A stretch of 64,000 bases of DNA from Algoriphagus locisalis (GCF_900116615.1 NZ_FPBF01000007.1:62001-126000), one strand, 5' to 3'. Counted from the stretch's first letter, positions 35,398 through 44,982 are shown. The notes: generated by a model not told the origin, from the letters alone. A program made the numbers and translations.

Positions 35398-35425
35398 CAA
35401 AGATATGGATAATGTAAAAAAACAA
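35398..35425 (-). promoter_or_regulatory. Bacteroidota-type promoter of the PagL-like gene
   Basis: On the minus strand TTG (35425-35423), a 17-base spacer and TATCTTTG (35405-35398), an exact TAnnTTTG. Start of transcription would lie about 15 bases before the ATG, leaving almost no leader. Confidence 0.6.
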
Positions 35426-35490
35426 GACAATCAATTTCATGACTCGGAAAATCAAAGTTCAAACCTATGATTAAAATGGACTATAAGGCA

Positions 35491-35524
35491 TAAAAAAAAC
35501 CTCTGAATGTAAATCCAGAGGTTT
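35491..35524 (-). terminator. terminator of the TPR gene downstream of gyrA
   Basis: A 9-bp perfect stem (AAACCTCTG with CAGAGGTTT) and 10-base loop; on the minus strand it is followed by a run of T. It ends the gyrA-tpr transcription unit. Confidence 0.85.
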
Positions 35525-35544
35525 CGTAAATATGTTATGATTGA

Positions 35545-36756
35545 TCAACCTTCTTCCAACCAGTTTGGACCTTTCAACTCGATTAGCATTTTATTGTATT
35601 TTTCCGCTTCCGCATCATTTTTCAGACGTGTATTGATTTGGAAAAGAATACCCATAATGTCTGTATTATCAGGCTTAAGTTCCAATGCTTTTTCAAAGTA
35701 AGGAATTGCTTGCTCGTAGTAGCCGTTTGATTCCTTTGTCATTTCTTCAGATCTTTTTTCCCACTCTTCGTCAGATAAAGCTCCCAATTCAACAATAATT
35801 TCTCTGGATTTCTCCAACAAAAGCGCTCCTGTATAGTAATTTCCATCATAGAATTCAGGATCTGCTTCTACAGACTTTTTATAGTCTTCCAGTGCACCTT
35901 CCATATCACCAGCTTGCTCCTTGAGGTAACCTGATCTCAAGAGAATACCAGCATTATTAGGGTCATTTTTCAAAGCATCCTGGATAGAAGCCATTGCCTC
36001 ATCCATTTTATTCAATTGTAGTAATAACTGAATCTCATATTCAGCAAGGATTTTATCTTCAGGATAATCTTCTCTACCCCTCATAATCATGTCATATGCT
36101 GCTTCAGGATTTTGATCTTCACTACTAAGTATCTGAATTAATAAGTAGTACACTTGAAGTTTGTTATACTCTTCTACATCAAGTAAGTATTCGAAATGCT
36201 TCTTAGCCTCTTCGAATTTACCTAAATCATTAGCAATAAATCCTGCATTGTAGTGAACAGTGGTATCGGTAAGATCGATTTCACCTGCAAGGTCAAAGAA
36301 TTCATAAGCCATTTCCTGATCTTCAGCATTATACCTTTCTAATGCCTTGTCAAAAGCAATGTTTTTAAGCGTATAAATAGAATAGGGTCTAAGATTGTCA
36401 GGTACGCCTGGCATATCCTCCGTATAAATATCTTCGCCTACTCCTTCTTCTTTATTACTTCCACCCATTTCAAAGGCTTTGTTGTAAGTAGCCAAAGCTG
36501 CCTGACCAGTTTCTACTGTAGAAGCAGTGTTACTAGAATCCGAACCAAACATTTTGGTTTCAATTTGGGCTTTTAATAAATAGGTAGCAGGATCACTTCC
36601 AGTTTCAGGGTCAGAACTGGCTGCTTCTATATCAGCCATTGCTTCGGTTAGATCTCCAGATTTGAAGTTCTTCTCAGCAGAACGAACCACTTTTTTTTGT
36701 CCAAAAGCCAGTGTCGTTGCACCGATCAAGGCCATTGATAGAATTAGCTTCTTCAT
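35545..36756 (-). CDS. secreted TPR protein
   Basis: A 403-aa protein with an N-terminal signal-like segment (MKKLILSMALIGATTLAFGQ) and TPR units through the rest (for example AYEFFDLAGEIDLTDTTVHYNAGF, MASIQDALKNDPNNAGILLR split across helices, and YFEKALELKPDNTDIMG near the end). The sequence is acidic. It starts 27 bases after gyrA and ends in a clear hairpin, so it is likely co-transcribed with gyrA despite having no evident link to DNA topology. Confidence 0.85.
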   Translation of the reverse strand: MKKLILSMALIGATTLAFGQKKVVRSAEKNFKSGDLTEAMADIEAASSDPETGSDPATYLLKAQIETKMFGSDSSNTASTVETGQAALATYNKAFEMGGSNKEEGVGEDIYTEDMPGVPDNLRPYSIYTLKNIAFDKALERYNAEDQEMAYEFFDLAGEIDLTDTTVHYNAGFIANDLGKFEEAKKHFEYLLDVEEYNKLQVYYLLIQILSSEDQNPEAAYDMIMRGREDYPEDKILAEYEIQLLLQLNKMDEAMASIQDALKNDPNNAGILLRSGYLKEQAGDMEGALEDYKKSVEADPEFYDGNYYTGALLLEKSREIIVELGALSDEEWEKRSEEMTKESNGYYEQAIPYFEKALELKPDNTDIMGILFQINTRLKNDAEAEKYNKMLIELKGPNWLEEG

Positions 36757-36783
36757 TTTAGCGTATTTTTCTTGTTTGGTTGG

Positions 36784-39360
36784 TTATTCGTTAATTTCAT
36801 TTGACTCATCTGAAGAGTCTTCCGATTCCTCAGTATTAGGGTCTTCGGTAGTAGTTGCATCAGGATTTTCATCAGTAACTTCTACTATACCTTCTAATGC
36901 TTCTACTTCCTCTTCTTTTGATATTTTCTCTACAGAAGAAATTTCGTCATTCTCTCCTATTTTGATCAATCTTACCCCTTGCGTAGCTCTTCCCATGACA
37001 CGAAGACCATCCACAGAGATTCGGATCGTGATACCAGATCTATTGATAATCATCAGATCATCAGATTCTACTACTTCTTTGATTGCAACTAGGGCTCCCG
37101 TTTTTTCGGTTACATTCATTGCTTTTACTCCTTTGCCTCCACGATTGGTGATTCTATATTCGTCTAGACTGGAGCGCTTTCCGTAGCCTTTTTCAGATAC
37201 TACAAGCAGGGTTGCATCCTCCTCAGATGCACATACCATGCCAATCACATAATCCTTATCATCATTTAACCTGATCGCTCTCACACCTGTAGCTGTACGT
37301 CCCATAGGTCTTACTGCTTCTTCGTTGAAGTGAATAGCCCTACCTGATTTTGCAGCAATCACGATGTGCTGGCTGCCATTGGTCATTTCCACATTTACCA
37401 ATTGGTCATCTTCACGAATGTTCAATGCGATGATACCGTTGGTTCTTGGGCGACTGTATTGTTCTAGCGTAGTTTTCTTGATGACACCTTTCTTGGTCAC
37501 CATCACCAGGAAGTGATTGTTCAGGTAATCCTGATCATTCAAATCTGCTACCTGTATGATAGAACGAATTTTGTCATCCTGCTCAATGCTAATCAAGTTT
37601 TGGATTGGTCTGCCTTTAGAAGTCTTGGAACCCTCTGGAATAGCGTAAGTTTTCAACCAAAACAACTTCCCTTTATCGGTAAAAATCAAGAGATAATTAT
37701 GAGTGGACGCAGTGAATAGATATTCGGTAAAATCATCCTGTTTGGTACTCACACCTCGAGATCCCACTCCGCCTCTACCTTGAGTTCTGTATTCTGTAAG
37801 CGCGGTGCGCTTCACGTATCCTTCATGAGAAACAGTAATAATCACCTCCTCATTTGGAATCATATCTTCATAACTGAAATCTTCTGCATTATGCTCGATC
37901 TCTGTTCTTCGATCATCAGCATAGCGAGTCTTCATTTCTGAAAGCTCTTCTTTGATGATTTCCATTCTCTTGTCTTCGTTGGCAAGAATTTCTTTGAGCT
38001 CTTCGATCAAAGCCATGATCTCATTGTACTCATTGATGATCTTCTCTCGCTCCATTCCTGTCAATCGCTGCAATCTCATATCGAGAATAGCCCTTGCCTG
38101 GATTTCGCTCAATTCAAATCTCTCAATCAACCCATTTCTGGCTGTCTCAGGATCTGCAGAGTTTCTGATCAAAGAAATCACTTCATCCAAATGATCTAAT
38201 GCGATCAAATATCCTTGGAGAATGTGTGCTCTTTTCTCAGCTTCTCTCAGTTCATATTCCGTTCTACGGATCACTACTTCATGGCGGTGATTCACATAAT
38301 GAACGATCATATCCTTTAGATTCAGTGTCTGAGGACGACCTTTCACCAAGGCCACATTATTCACTGAAAATGAAGTCTGTAACTGCGTATGCTTATAAAG
38401 ATTATTAAGTACTACACTGGAAATTGCATCACGCTTTAATTCATAGACAATGCGCATTCCCGAGCGATCCGATTCGTCACGGATAGCAGAGATTCCATCG
38501 ATTTTCTTTTCATTGATTAGGGCAGCGGTTTTCTCCACCATGCTAGCCTTGTTCACCATGTATGGAATCTCAGTGATGATAATCATCTCCTTGTTTCCAC
38601 CATCTTTGACTTCTACATTGGCCTTACCACGCATCACCACTCTACCACGGCCAGTTTCGAAAGCCGCTTTCACTCCATTGTACCCGTAGATAATACCGCC
38701 GGTAGGGAAATCTGGGGCAATGATATGCTCCATCAATTCCGCCACAGTAATCTCATTATTATCGATGTAAGCTACTATGCCATCAATGACCTCACCCAAA
38801 TTGTGCGGAGCCATATTCGTGGCCATACCTACGGCAATACCTGAAGCTCCATTCAATAAAAGTGCAGGGACTTTAGCAGGAAGTACAATTGGCTCCTTTA
38901 GGGAGTCATCAAAATTGAATTGAAAATCTACCGTCTCTTTGTTGATATCCACCAAAAGCTCCTCAGCGATACGCTTCAGTCTAGCCTCGGTATAACGCAT
39001 CGCAGCGGGATTATCTCCATCGACGGAACCAAAGTTACCCTGACCATCCACTAAAGGATATCTCAAAGACCAAGGCTGCGCCATACGGACCATCGTCTCA
39101 TAGACGGCAGAATCACCATGTGGGTGATACTTACCGAGTACCTCACCGACGATTCTGGCAGATTTCTTATAAGGTTTGTTATGTAATACTCCCAGTTCCT
39201 GCATCCCAAAAAGGATTCTGCGGTGTACTGGTTTCAGTCCGTCACGGACATCAGGAAGCGCTCTTGAAACAATAACCGACATCGAATAATCGATGTAGGC
39301 GCCACGCATTTCCTCTTCAATGTTAATGGGTATGATGTTCTCGTTTTCTCCTTGAGCCAT
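36784..39360 (-). CDS. gyrA: DNA gyrase subunit A
   Basis: The breakage-reunion subunit of gyrase, 858 aa. The winged-helix core contains the quinolone-region HPHGDSAVYETMVRMAQPWS with Ser84 and Glu88 at the two classic positions, and the catalytic tyrosine Y123 in RYTEARL. The C-terminal beta-pinwheel begins near residue 515 and its gyrase box reads QGRGGVG rather than the canonical QRRGGKG. A strongly acidic tail of about 40 residues closes the protein. The box still supports gyrase rather than topoisomerase IV (ParC). Confidence 0.95.
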   Translation of the reverse strand: MAQGENENIIPINIEEEMRGAYIDYSMSVIVSRALPDVRDGLKPVHRRILFGMQELGVLHNKPYKKSARIVGEVLGKYHPHGDSAVYETMVRMAQPWSLRYPLVDGQGNFGSVDGDNPAAMRYTEARLKRIAEELLVDINKETVDFQFNFDDSLKEPIVLPAKVPALLLNGASGIAVGMATNMAPHNLGEVIDGIVAYIDNNEITVAELMEHIIAPDFPTGGIIYGYNGVKAAFETGRGRVVMRGKANVEVKDGGNKEMIIITEIPYMVNKASMVEKTAALINEKKIDGISAIRDESDRSGMRIVYELKRDAISSVVLNNLYKHTQLQTSFSVNNVALVKGRPQTLNLKDMIVHYVNHRHEVVIRRTEYELREAEKRAHILQGYLIALDHLDEVISLIRNSADPETARNGLIERFELSEIQARAILDMRLQRLTGMEREKIINEYNEIMALIEELKEILANEDKRMEIIKEELSEMKTRYADDRRTEIEHNAEDFSYEDMIPNEEVIITVSHEGYVKRTALTEYRTQGRGGVGSRGVSTKQDDFTEYLFTASTHNYLLIFTDKGKLFWLKTYAIPEGSKTSKGRPIQNLISIEQDDKIRSIIQVADLNDQDYLNNHFLVMVTKKGVIKKTTLEQYSRPRTNGIIALNIREDDQLVNVEMTNGSQHIVIAAKSGRAIHFNEEAVRPMGRTATGVRAIRLNDDKDYVIGMVCASEEDATLLVVSEKGYGKRSSLDEYRITNRGGKGVKAMNVTEKTGALVAIKEVVESDDLMIINRSGITIRISVDGLRVMGRATQGVRLIKIGENDEISSVEKISKEEEVEALEGIVEVTDENPDATTTEDPNTEESEDSSDESNEINE

Positions 39361-39456
39361 ATAATGCTATTCACGGGGTCGATTAAGCCTGCAAGATAGT
39401 AAAAACAGAATGGTTTTGAAAAGAGATTGTAAACAGCAAAGTCGATTATATGGACT

Positions 39457-40476
39457 TTAATACCACTGTCCTACTTTACGGTCCTGAAAATTGAAAATAC
39501 CACTTCCTCTATACTCGATCCCGTTGTGCATATGCTTCATCACTACGCCACAGCCGCCGATTTTGCAACGCTTAGTGCCCGGGAAACGAACTGCCAAGCC
39601 AACTTGCATGGCATAAACCTTTTGCTCGAGGTCTTGAAATTCAGAAAAATCAGAAGCAGCGTAGGTAAAACTACGGAAATCAGCTCCGCCTTTGACAAAC
39701 ATTTTGGTGTATTCGGAGAAGTCCCGCTCTATTCTAAGACCTATTCCATAGTAATTTTTATCCGAAACAGCCAATCTCGGCTCATATGCACCTCCTGCAG
39801 CCAAAGCCGGATCGTAAGACTTCTTTAGGTCTAGTTTGCCAAACTCAGCCTCAGCTATAAACCTCCATGGGTAATTCTGTCTTGCGCGCTGTCTAAGCTC
39901 AGACTGCATGTACAGATTGGAAGAAGAATAATTTCTATACCTCCAATTCAGAAATGCTCTACGTCTATTAGCATCATAGAGAACCAAACCGACTGTTCCA
40001 TACAATTTATTGACTTGATAGGTAGCACCTTCGAAATCAAACTGGTAATCTCCACCCTGCATCGGCGCCAAATTGCCCCACTCCTGCCCAAAACCTCCTC
40101 CGATCGTAAGTAGATTAAAAAGGTTGACTCTTATCCCTCCATTCCAATTGGGAAACACCCAATCTCCTCCTTTCATCTCCAATGGGTTTTCCTCGGAAAT
40201 ATCCAGCGGATCCCCATCTAAATTCTGAAACCTGGAGAATGGATAGAGATTCGTATTGGCCGAATAAAAGCTGGTTCCAAACTGCTGATAGGCACCTCCA
40301 CCTGAAATCTCAAGACTGAAAGCTTCCAGCACATTTCGGGTAATATTTCCCAATCCAGACTCACTTTTAGGGTTTTTAGCTTTTTGAGAAATCCCGAAAA
40401 TATCTTCTTCCTGCGCTAAGACAGTTGTAAATAAAAAACAAAGTATAAAGGAGAAGTGTAGCTTTTTGAAATTCAT
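39457..40476 (-). CDS. outer-membrane beta-barrel protein, family not recognised
   Basis: A 339-aa protein with signal peptide (cleavage near VLAQ). After a short linker, aromatic-rich alternating strands run to the end (for example FSLEISGGGAYQQFG, KLYGTVGLVLYDANRRRAFL, KMFVKGGADFRSFTYAAS). A cysteine pair occurs late, in RCKIGGCGVV, and the C terminus is VGQWY. I infer an outer-membrane location but cannot assign a function. It is followed by gyrA's upstream region and preceded by the terminator of the next gene, so it is a single-gene unit. Confidence 0.75.
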   Translation of the reverse strand: MNFKKLHFSFILCFLFTTVLAQEEDIFGISQKAKNPKSESGLGNITRNVLEAFSLEISGGGAYQQFGTSFYSANTNLYPFSRFQNLDGDPLDISEENPLEMKGGDWVFPNWNGGIRVNLFNLLTIGGGFGQEWGNLAPMQGGDYQFDFEGATYQVNKLYGTVGLVLYDANRRRAFLNWRYRNYSSSNLYMQSELRQRARQNYPWRFIAEAEFGKLDLKKSYDPALAAGGAYEPRLAVSDKNYYGIGLRIERDFSEYTKMFVKGGADFRSFTYAASDFSEFQDLEQKVYAMQVGLAVRFPGTKRCKIGGCGVVMKHMHNGIEYRGSGIFNFQDRKVGQWY

Positions 40477-40516
40477 ATCTATCTAAACGAAGGCTTGTGA
40501 CTCTTGGTGTGAAATT

Positions 40517-40546
40517 AAAAAAAAATGCCTCCCAATCAGGAGGCAT
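40517..40546 (-). terminator. terminator of the 173-aa secreted protein gene
   Basis: Perfect 8-bp stem ATGCCTCC/GGAGGCAT with a 6-base loop; on the minus strand it is followed by nine T. Confidence 0.9.
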
Positions 40547-40570
40547 CTTCATATTAACTTCAATAAATTC

Positions 40571-41092
40571 TTATTTTCCGTCAGTTGGCTTTTCAGTATC
40601 TTCGGCGTCTTCTTTTTCAGCTTCCTGCTTTGCTTTCATTTCAGCAATCATCGTATCAAGTTTCTCTTTTAATGCAGGATCTTCTTTCACAGCACCATTT
40701 ACCTTATTATAGATAGATGCGCCTAGAATAGAATCGTTCATGATAAGATCAGTTTTATATTCTCTCATAACATCCTGTTGAGAATCTAAAAAAGCTTGAA
40801 CCTCTTCATAAGCAGCCTTCTCCTCATCAGTTATTTCAGCTTCGGTCATCTTAGCTTCATCACCCCAGGCAGCCTTGATCTCATTGTACCGAGCTCCTCC
40901 TTGGAAAATTTCATTGTCTTGAATCATTGATTTCATTTTCTCAGTCAATGAAATACGGAATTCATCAAACTCAACTTCCATATTTGCAAACTTCGTAAGT
41001 TCCTCAGTAGTCACTTCCTCCGTCGCTTCCTGCGCAAATCCTGACATTGCAAAACATGCGAAAAACGCTCCAAACAACAGTACTTTTTTCAT
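40571..41092 (-). CDS. secreted acidic helical protein, function unknown
   Basis: A 173-aa protein from the ATG at 41092, chosen because it starts a textbook signal peptide (MKKVLLFGAFFACFAMSGFAQ); the frame is open to 41167 but that extra N terminus would bury the signal. The mature part is alpha-helical and highly charged, opening with TTEELTKFANMEVEFDE, which recalls DUF4168-type proteins, and closing in a Lys/Glu-rich tail. No catalytic motif is visible. Own terminator; possibly a periplasmic chaperone-like or structural protein. Confidence 0.78.
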   Translation of the reverse strand: MKKVLLFGAFFACFAMSGFAQEATEEVTTEELTKFANMEVEFDEFRISLTEKMKSMIQDNEIFQGGARYNEIKAAWGDEAKMTEAEITDEEKAAYEEVQAFLDSQQDVMREYKTDLIMNDSILGASIYNKVNGAVKEDPALKEKLDTMIAEMKAKQEAEKEDAEDTEKPTDGK

Positions 41093-41205
41093 AAACATTG
41101 TGATTTTAATTTCTGTATAATCCTCAATAAAAAACTCAGATCCCAAAAATTCAAGATTTACGGCCACTTTTTAAGATTTTTTATGATAAATGGCTTGTCA
41201 GAATT

Positions 41206-41865
41206 TCAAACTACTTCAATGCTCTTTAGTTGATTGATGGTTTGGATTGGATCAGCTGAATTGAATACAAAACTTCCTGCAACTAATACATCAGCTCCTG
41301 CGGCAAGCAATTTCGGTGCATTATCGAGGTTGACTCCCCCATCAATCTCAATTTTAGTTGCTGCTCCTTTAGCCAAAATTAAATCCTTCAGCCGGGACAC
41401 CTTCGAATACGTGTTTTCAATAAACTTCTGTCCGCCAAATCCCGGATTAACTGACATCATACAGACTAAATCCACATCCTGAATTACATCTGAAAGTAAC
41501 TCCACCGGAGTATGAGGATTGATGGCAACTCCGGCTTTTGCCCCTAGGCTATGAATAGCCTGGAGTGTTCTATGCAAATGAGTGCAGGCTTCATAATGAA
41601 CTGAAATCACAGCTGCTCCAGCATTTTTAAAAGCTTCCAGATAATTATCCGGATTTACTATCATCAAATGCACATCCAATGGTTTCTGGGCATGACGCTG
41701 TATCGCTTCTATCACCGGAATACCAAATGAAATATTGGGAACAAATACACCATCCATAATATCCACGTGTATGTAGTCCGCAGCCGAGGTATTCAGCATT
41801 TCTACTTCTCGTTGGAGATTTGAGAAATCAGCTGCTAAGATAGATGGGGCAATTAGTAAGGACAT
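41206..41865 (-). CDS. rpe: ribulose-phosphate 3-epimerase
   Basis: Pentose-phosphate pathway TIM barrel interconverting ribulose 5-phosphate and xylulose 5-phosphate, 219 aa. Signatures are LAADFSNLQREVEML, HVDIMDGVFVPNISFG with the metal-binding His and catalytic Asp, LDVHLMI, MSVNPGFGGQKF, and the phosphate-binding EIDGGVNLDNAP. It has a possible promoter of its own overlapping the end of the subtilase gene upstream. Confidence 0.96.
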   Translation of the reverse strand: MSLLIAPSILAADFSNLQREVEMLNTSAADYIHVDIMDGVFVPNISFGIPVIEAIQRHAQKPLDVHLMIVNPDNYLEAFKNAGAAVISVHYEACTHLHRTLQAIHSLGAKAGVAINPHTPVELLSDVIQDVDLVCMMSVNPGFGGQKFIENTYSKVSRLKDLILAKGAATKIEIDGGVNLDNAPKLLAAGADVLVAGSFVFNSADPIQTINQLKSIEVV

Positions 41866-41894
41866 TTGTTTGTTTTTAGTGGTGTTAAAAGAGG

Positions 41895-41902
41895 CAAAGT
41901 TA
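41895..41902 (-). promoter_or_regulatory. possible -7 element of rpe
   Basis: The minus strand reads TAACTTTG, an exact TAnnTTTG, about 30 bases before the rpe ATG. No good TTG is found at -33. Confidence 0.35.
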
Positions 41903-41920
41903 GGATGAATGTGTAAAGAG

Positions 41921-43585
41921 CTATTGTCTGATTAATTTGCTTTGTTTGATCAAAGCTCCGTCTTGCATCTGAATCACATAGAACCCTGGTTTCACTCCTT
42001 GAAGTAAGATTTGGAAAGGTTCTTTAGGACTTGCTCTATTCAAAGTTTCATTTTCCAGAGCTCGACCATTTAGATCAATTAGGGTAAACTCTGCATGCAG
42101 ACTATTTCCGAAATAGATATTTAATTGATCACCAATTACAGGATTAGGATACACGCTCCAAGCCAAAGTCTCTTCATTATCCTCCACGGCGAGAATCTCT
42201 CCATAGTAAGCTCGAAAGAAATTAGGAATGCCATAACCTAATATATTATCTGGTTCATCTGCCTGCGTTCCACTATTCAATAAGGCCTCAATCAATTGAT
42301 CCTTTTTCCATTCTGGTTTGGCTTCCCAGAGTCCAGCCGCCAATGCAGTAATCTGAGGGGCAGAAAAAGAAGTGCCATTCGAAAAGCCTTGACTGCCATC
42401 TGAGCGAATCAAAGCAGCTCCCTGTCCCAACGCCGCTAATTCTGGCTTTATTCTTCCATCGCCAGTAGGTCCCCGTGAACTTGAATTAGCAACATTCAAT
42501 TCTTTATTTACCGAACCTATCGCTAGAATTCCTTTTGCATCTGAAGGAGAAGTTAATGTAGATTCTCCTGGCCCGTAATTCCCGGAGCTATTGACAACTA
42601 GAACCCCCTTACTTGCAGCTATGCTTGCCCCTCGTGCTATAATGGTCGTTTCCCCATCCAACTCTTCTAGTGTATAGTTCATCTCAGGATCATCAAAATC
42701 CCAATAACCCACAGAGCTGCTGATTATATCTGTTCCTAAGCTGTCTGCATATTCAGCAGCTCTCACCCAGTTGTATTCTTCCACCCAATATTCGGTAGCA
42801 ATTTCCTCAGTCATGGATAGGATATAATCTGCATCAGGAGCCCCAGCAACTAGTTTACCTGGCTCGTTGGAGGCAATAAGGGACAATACATTCGTACCAT
42901 GTTGATTATCAGAATATACATCTTCATTCCACGGTCGCACAAAATCCCTTGTTGCGATTATTTGCCCGTTGGTTTGAAGGTGTGCCAAAGAACTTGCCGT
43001 TTGAGCACCAGGGAATCCGGCATCAAATACAGCAATAGTAATTCCTTTGCCAGTGAAGCCTTCTCCATGCATGATATCTATACCCAATAAGTTATTCTGA
43101 AAATCGTAGGTCTCTTCATTTGTCGTTAATACTCTAGCGCTTCCTGCTTCTGGAGGACAAAATCTATTAGTAACTGAGGCAAAAATTCTTTTCCCAACCC
43201 GTGCATTTGGACTTGGGATAAATCCCCTTCCTACCAACTCTACTCTATCTACAAACGGCAGTGCTTCCAATTCCTTGACTTGAGTAGCGTCTGTTACCAA
43301 TAAAGTAGCATTAAACCATTTGCTGGAATAAAGGATATAATTGGACTTTTCGTAAACCGCATCCACATATTTCTGAGCAACAGGAAGGTCCAAACTATCC
43401 GGCGCAACGCCTTCTTTAACTCTCCGGGCTAAAGCTTTTGCCGAAAGAAACTCATCTGGTCTTTCTAGAGAAAGACTCTCTTGCGGTTTGTACTTATAAA
43501 ATACTGCATAGCGATCCTGAGCAGCTATACTGCCAGATAAAAGCATTCCCAGTAACACAAAAGCTAAAAATTTAATTTTTTCCAT
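41921..43585 (-). CDS. S8 (subtilisin-like) serine protease with type IX secretion sorting domain
   Basis: A secreted 554-aa subtilase. After a signal peptide (ending near SIAAQ) and a propeptide, the triad is visible: Asp in VFDAGFPG, His in QHGTNVLSLIAS and Ser in NGTSFSAPQITALAAG, with the oxyanion Asn in NSSGNYG. The last 80 residues (AWSVYPNPVIGDQLNIYF ... FYVIQMQDGALIKQSKLIRQ) form a type A C-terminal domain recognised by the type IX secretion system. The ATG lies 14 bases inside the upstream lipoprotein gene, so the two are translated as a unit. Confidence 0.93.
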   Translation of the reverse strand: MEKIKFLAFVLLGMLLSGSIAAQDRYAVFYKYKPQESLSLERPDEFLSAKALARRVKEGVAPDSLDLPVAQKYVDAVYEKSNYILYSSKWFNATLLVTDATQVKELEALPFVDRVELVGRGFIPSPNARVGKRIFASVTNRFCPPEAGSARVLTTNEETYDFQNNLLGIDIMHGEGFTGKGITIAVFDAGFPGAQTASSLAHLQTNGQIIATRDFVRPWNEDVYSDNQHGTNVLSLIASNEPGKLVAGAPDADYILSMTEEIATEYWVEEYNWVRAAEYADSLGTDIISSSVGYWDFDDPEMNYTLEELDGETTIIARGASIAASKGVLVVNSSGNYGPGESTLTSPSDAKGILAIGSVNKELNVANSSSRGPTGDGRIKPELAALGQGAALIRSDGSQGFSNGTSFSAPQITALAAGLWEAKPEWKKDQLIEALLNSGTQADEPDNILGYGIPNFFRAYYGEILAVEDNEETLAWSVYPNPVIGDQLNIYFGNSLHAEFTLIDLNGRALENETLNRASPKEPFQILLQGVKPGFYVIQMQDGALIKQSKLIRQ

Positions 43586-44231
43586 AATCGCTCAATTTCA
43601 TGTGAACTTTAGACCCTGAATCAATCAGCATATCACCCAGGCAATCATTTCTGGAACAGTACGTCAATACTTCATCGTACTTTTCCACCATGCCTATTCC
43701 TTGTTCATATAACTCATATCGGATATCTCTATACGTCACCTCATCGTCACTTGCCTCCTGATTGACACGAATAGAATTTCCCGAAGAAATTAATTCAAAA
43801 TCATCGGCCACATCATCTCTGTAGATGTTGCCATTCCATATTGCTCCGTCTTTAGGAGGGAAAACCAAGGTAACCAAGGGTTGGTTATCAATCGTGCGAA
43901 CCAATGCTAGATCTCGCTGAATGAGTGTGTATTCTACTAGGGAACTCCAACTCGACTGATCTGAGGATTTGGAGCGATTCACAATAAAAACCTGCTCTCC
44001 TTCTGCATTAATATAAAAGCTCCTAATCCGATCCCTGTAGAAAAATGTCTCTTGTTCAAAATCATTTTCACCAAAATAGATGGTTTGACCCACTTCATAA
44101 ATCCAAAACAATCCTACCTCCAATGGCTGAAAATCAAAGCCCAAGTTACTCTTCGGCTCTTCTATTTCTCTATCACAAGAAGCAAAAAGCACAAGTAAAA
44201 TAAATATTATAAGAGGTAGCTTTCTTTTCAT
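43572..44231 (-). CDS. lipoprotein of unknown function, coupled to the subtilase
   Basis: A 219-aa lipoprotein: signal peptide with lipobox LFASC (Cys at residue 19), then a beta-rich mature part with no recognised domain. It includes FQPLEVGLFWIYEVGQTIY, a pattern found in several Bacteroidota lipoproteins whose start resembles a PLKVGNSWTY motif. Two cysteines near the end (YCSRNDCLG) may bridge. Its last codons overlap the subtilase start by 14 bases; a shared job, such as a surface partner or inhibitor of the protease, is a guess from context. Confidence 0.75.
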   Translation of the reverse strand: MKRKLPLIIFILLVLFASCDREIEEPKSNLGFDFQPLEVGLFWIYEVGQTIYFGENDFEQETFFYRDRIRSFYINAEGEQVFIVNRSKSSDQSSWSSLVEYTLIQRDLALVRTIDNQPLVTLVFPPKDGAIWNGNIYRDDVADDFELISSGNSIRVNQEASDDEVTYRDIRYELYEQGIGMVEKYDEVLTYCSRNDCLGDMLIDSGSKVHMKLSDYGKN

Positions 44232-44361
44232 TTGACACTATTCAATGACTAAAAATACTAGGATTTTCCTAAAGATAGTCTAAGTCCAGATGCATACAGT
44301 TTCGAAATACTTTTTTCTAGCCAATCATCCTGTTTAACTTAGCGGCTTCAAAATTTCAACC

Positions 44362-44982
44362 ATGGCTTTAAGCACTTTTGTAAAAATAAGTGGCATCACA
44401 AACCTTTCTGATGCCCGATATTGCTCCGGTATGTATGTGGACTTACTGGGTTTTTCTCTGGAAGCAGAATCAGATAAATATATCACAGCTACTCAATTCA
44501 GCGAAATTACGGGCTGGGTTTCCGGTCTGGAGTTCGTCGGAGAATTTCTAAGCTACGATTCAGAGCAAGTCTTAAGCACCTTAGATAGCTATCCAACTGT
44601 AAAGTGGATCGAGCACGATAGAATAGAGCCTTTGGTAGCGCTGGAAGGCAAGGGTTTTGGCTTGATTTATAAAATGGATTTAGAAGAGGTTCGTCATATT
44701 GAACTCGAAGTAGCTGAGAAACTCAATGAATCTGGAATTATTTTCCATATCACTTCTATTCATGAAGAGCTGAATGAAGAGGATAAAAAGGGAATAAAAC
44801 TAATAAGTGAGCATTGCCGGGTGATTTTAAGCGCGGGTATTTCTGCCGAAAATGTGCAGGAACTGATCGAAGAGTTGAATCTCTATGGTATCTCTCTCAC
44901 TGGAGGAGATGAAATCAAACCGGGTCTTAAGGACTTTGATGAGTTGGCGGATATTCTCGAAGCTTTAGAAGTTGAAGATTAG
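44362..44982 (+). CDS. TrpF-like (phosphoribosylanthranilate isomerase family) protein without the catalytic cysteine
   Basis: A 206-aa TIM-barrel-like protein. The opening VKISGITNLSDARYCSGMYV aligns with the TrpF opening (VKICGIT...DA), and the end ILSAGISAENVQELIEELN followed by KPGLKDFDEL matches the phosphate-binding end of TrpF. The catalytic Cys of KICG is Ser here, and the usual VDVSSGVE strand is replaced by YGISLTGGDE. It stands outside a trp operon. It is either a TrpF paralogue with a new role or an inactive homologue; I would not assign tryptophan synthesis. Confidence 0.7.
   Translation: MALSTFVKISGITNLSDARYCSGMYVDLLGFSLEAESDKYITATQFSEITGWVSGLEFVGEFLSYDSEQVLSTLDSYPTVKWIEHDRIEPLVALEGKGFGLIYKMDLEEVRHIELEVAEKLNESGIIFHITSIHEELNEEDKKGIKLISEHCRVILSAGISAENVQELIEELNLYGISLTGGDEIKPGLKDFDELADILEALEVED

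Noticed and set aside
36784..39360. Topoisomerase IV subunit ParC for the gyrA gene
   Set aside because: A recognisable though altered gyrase box (QGRGGVG) and full pinwheel domain favour GyrA.
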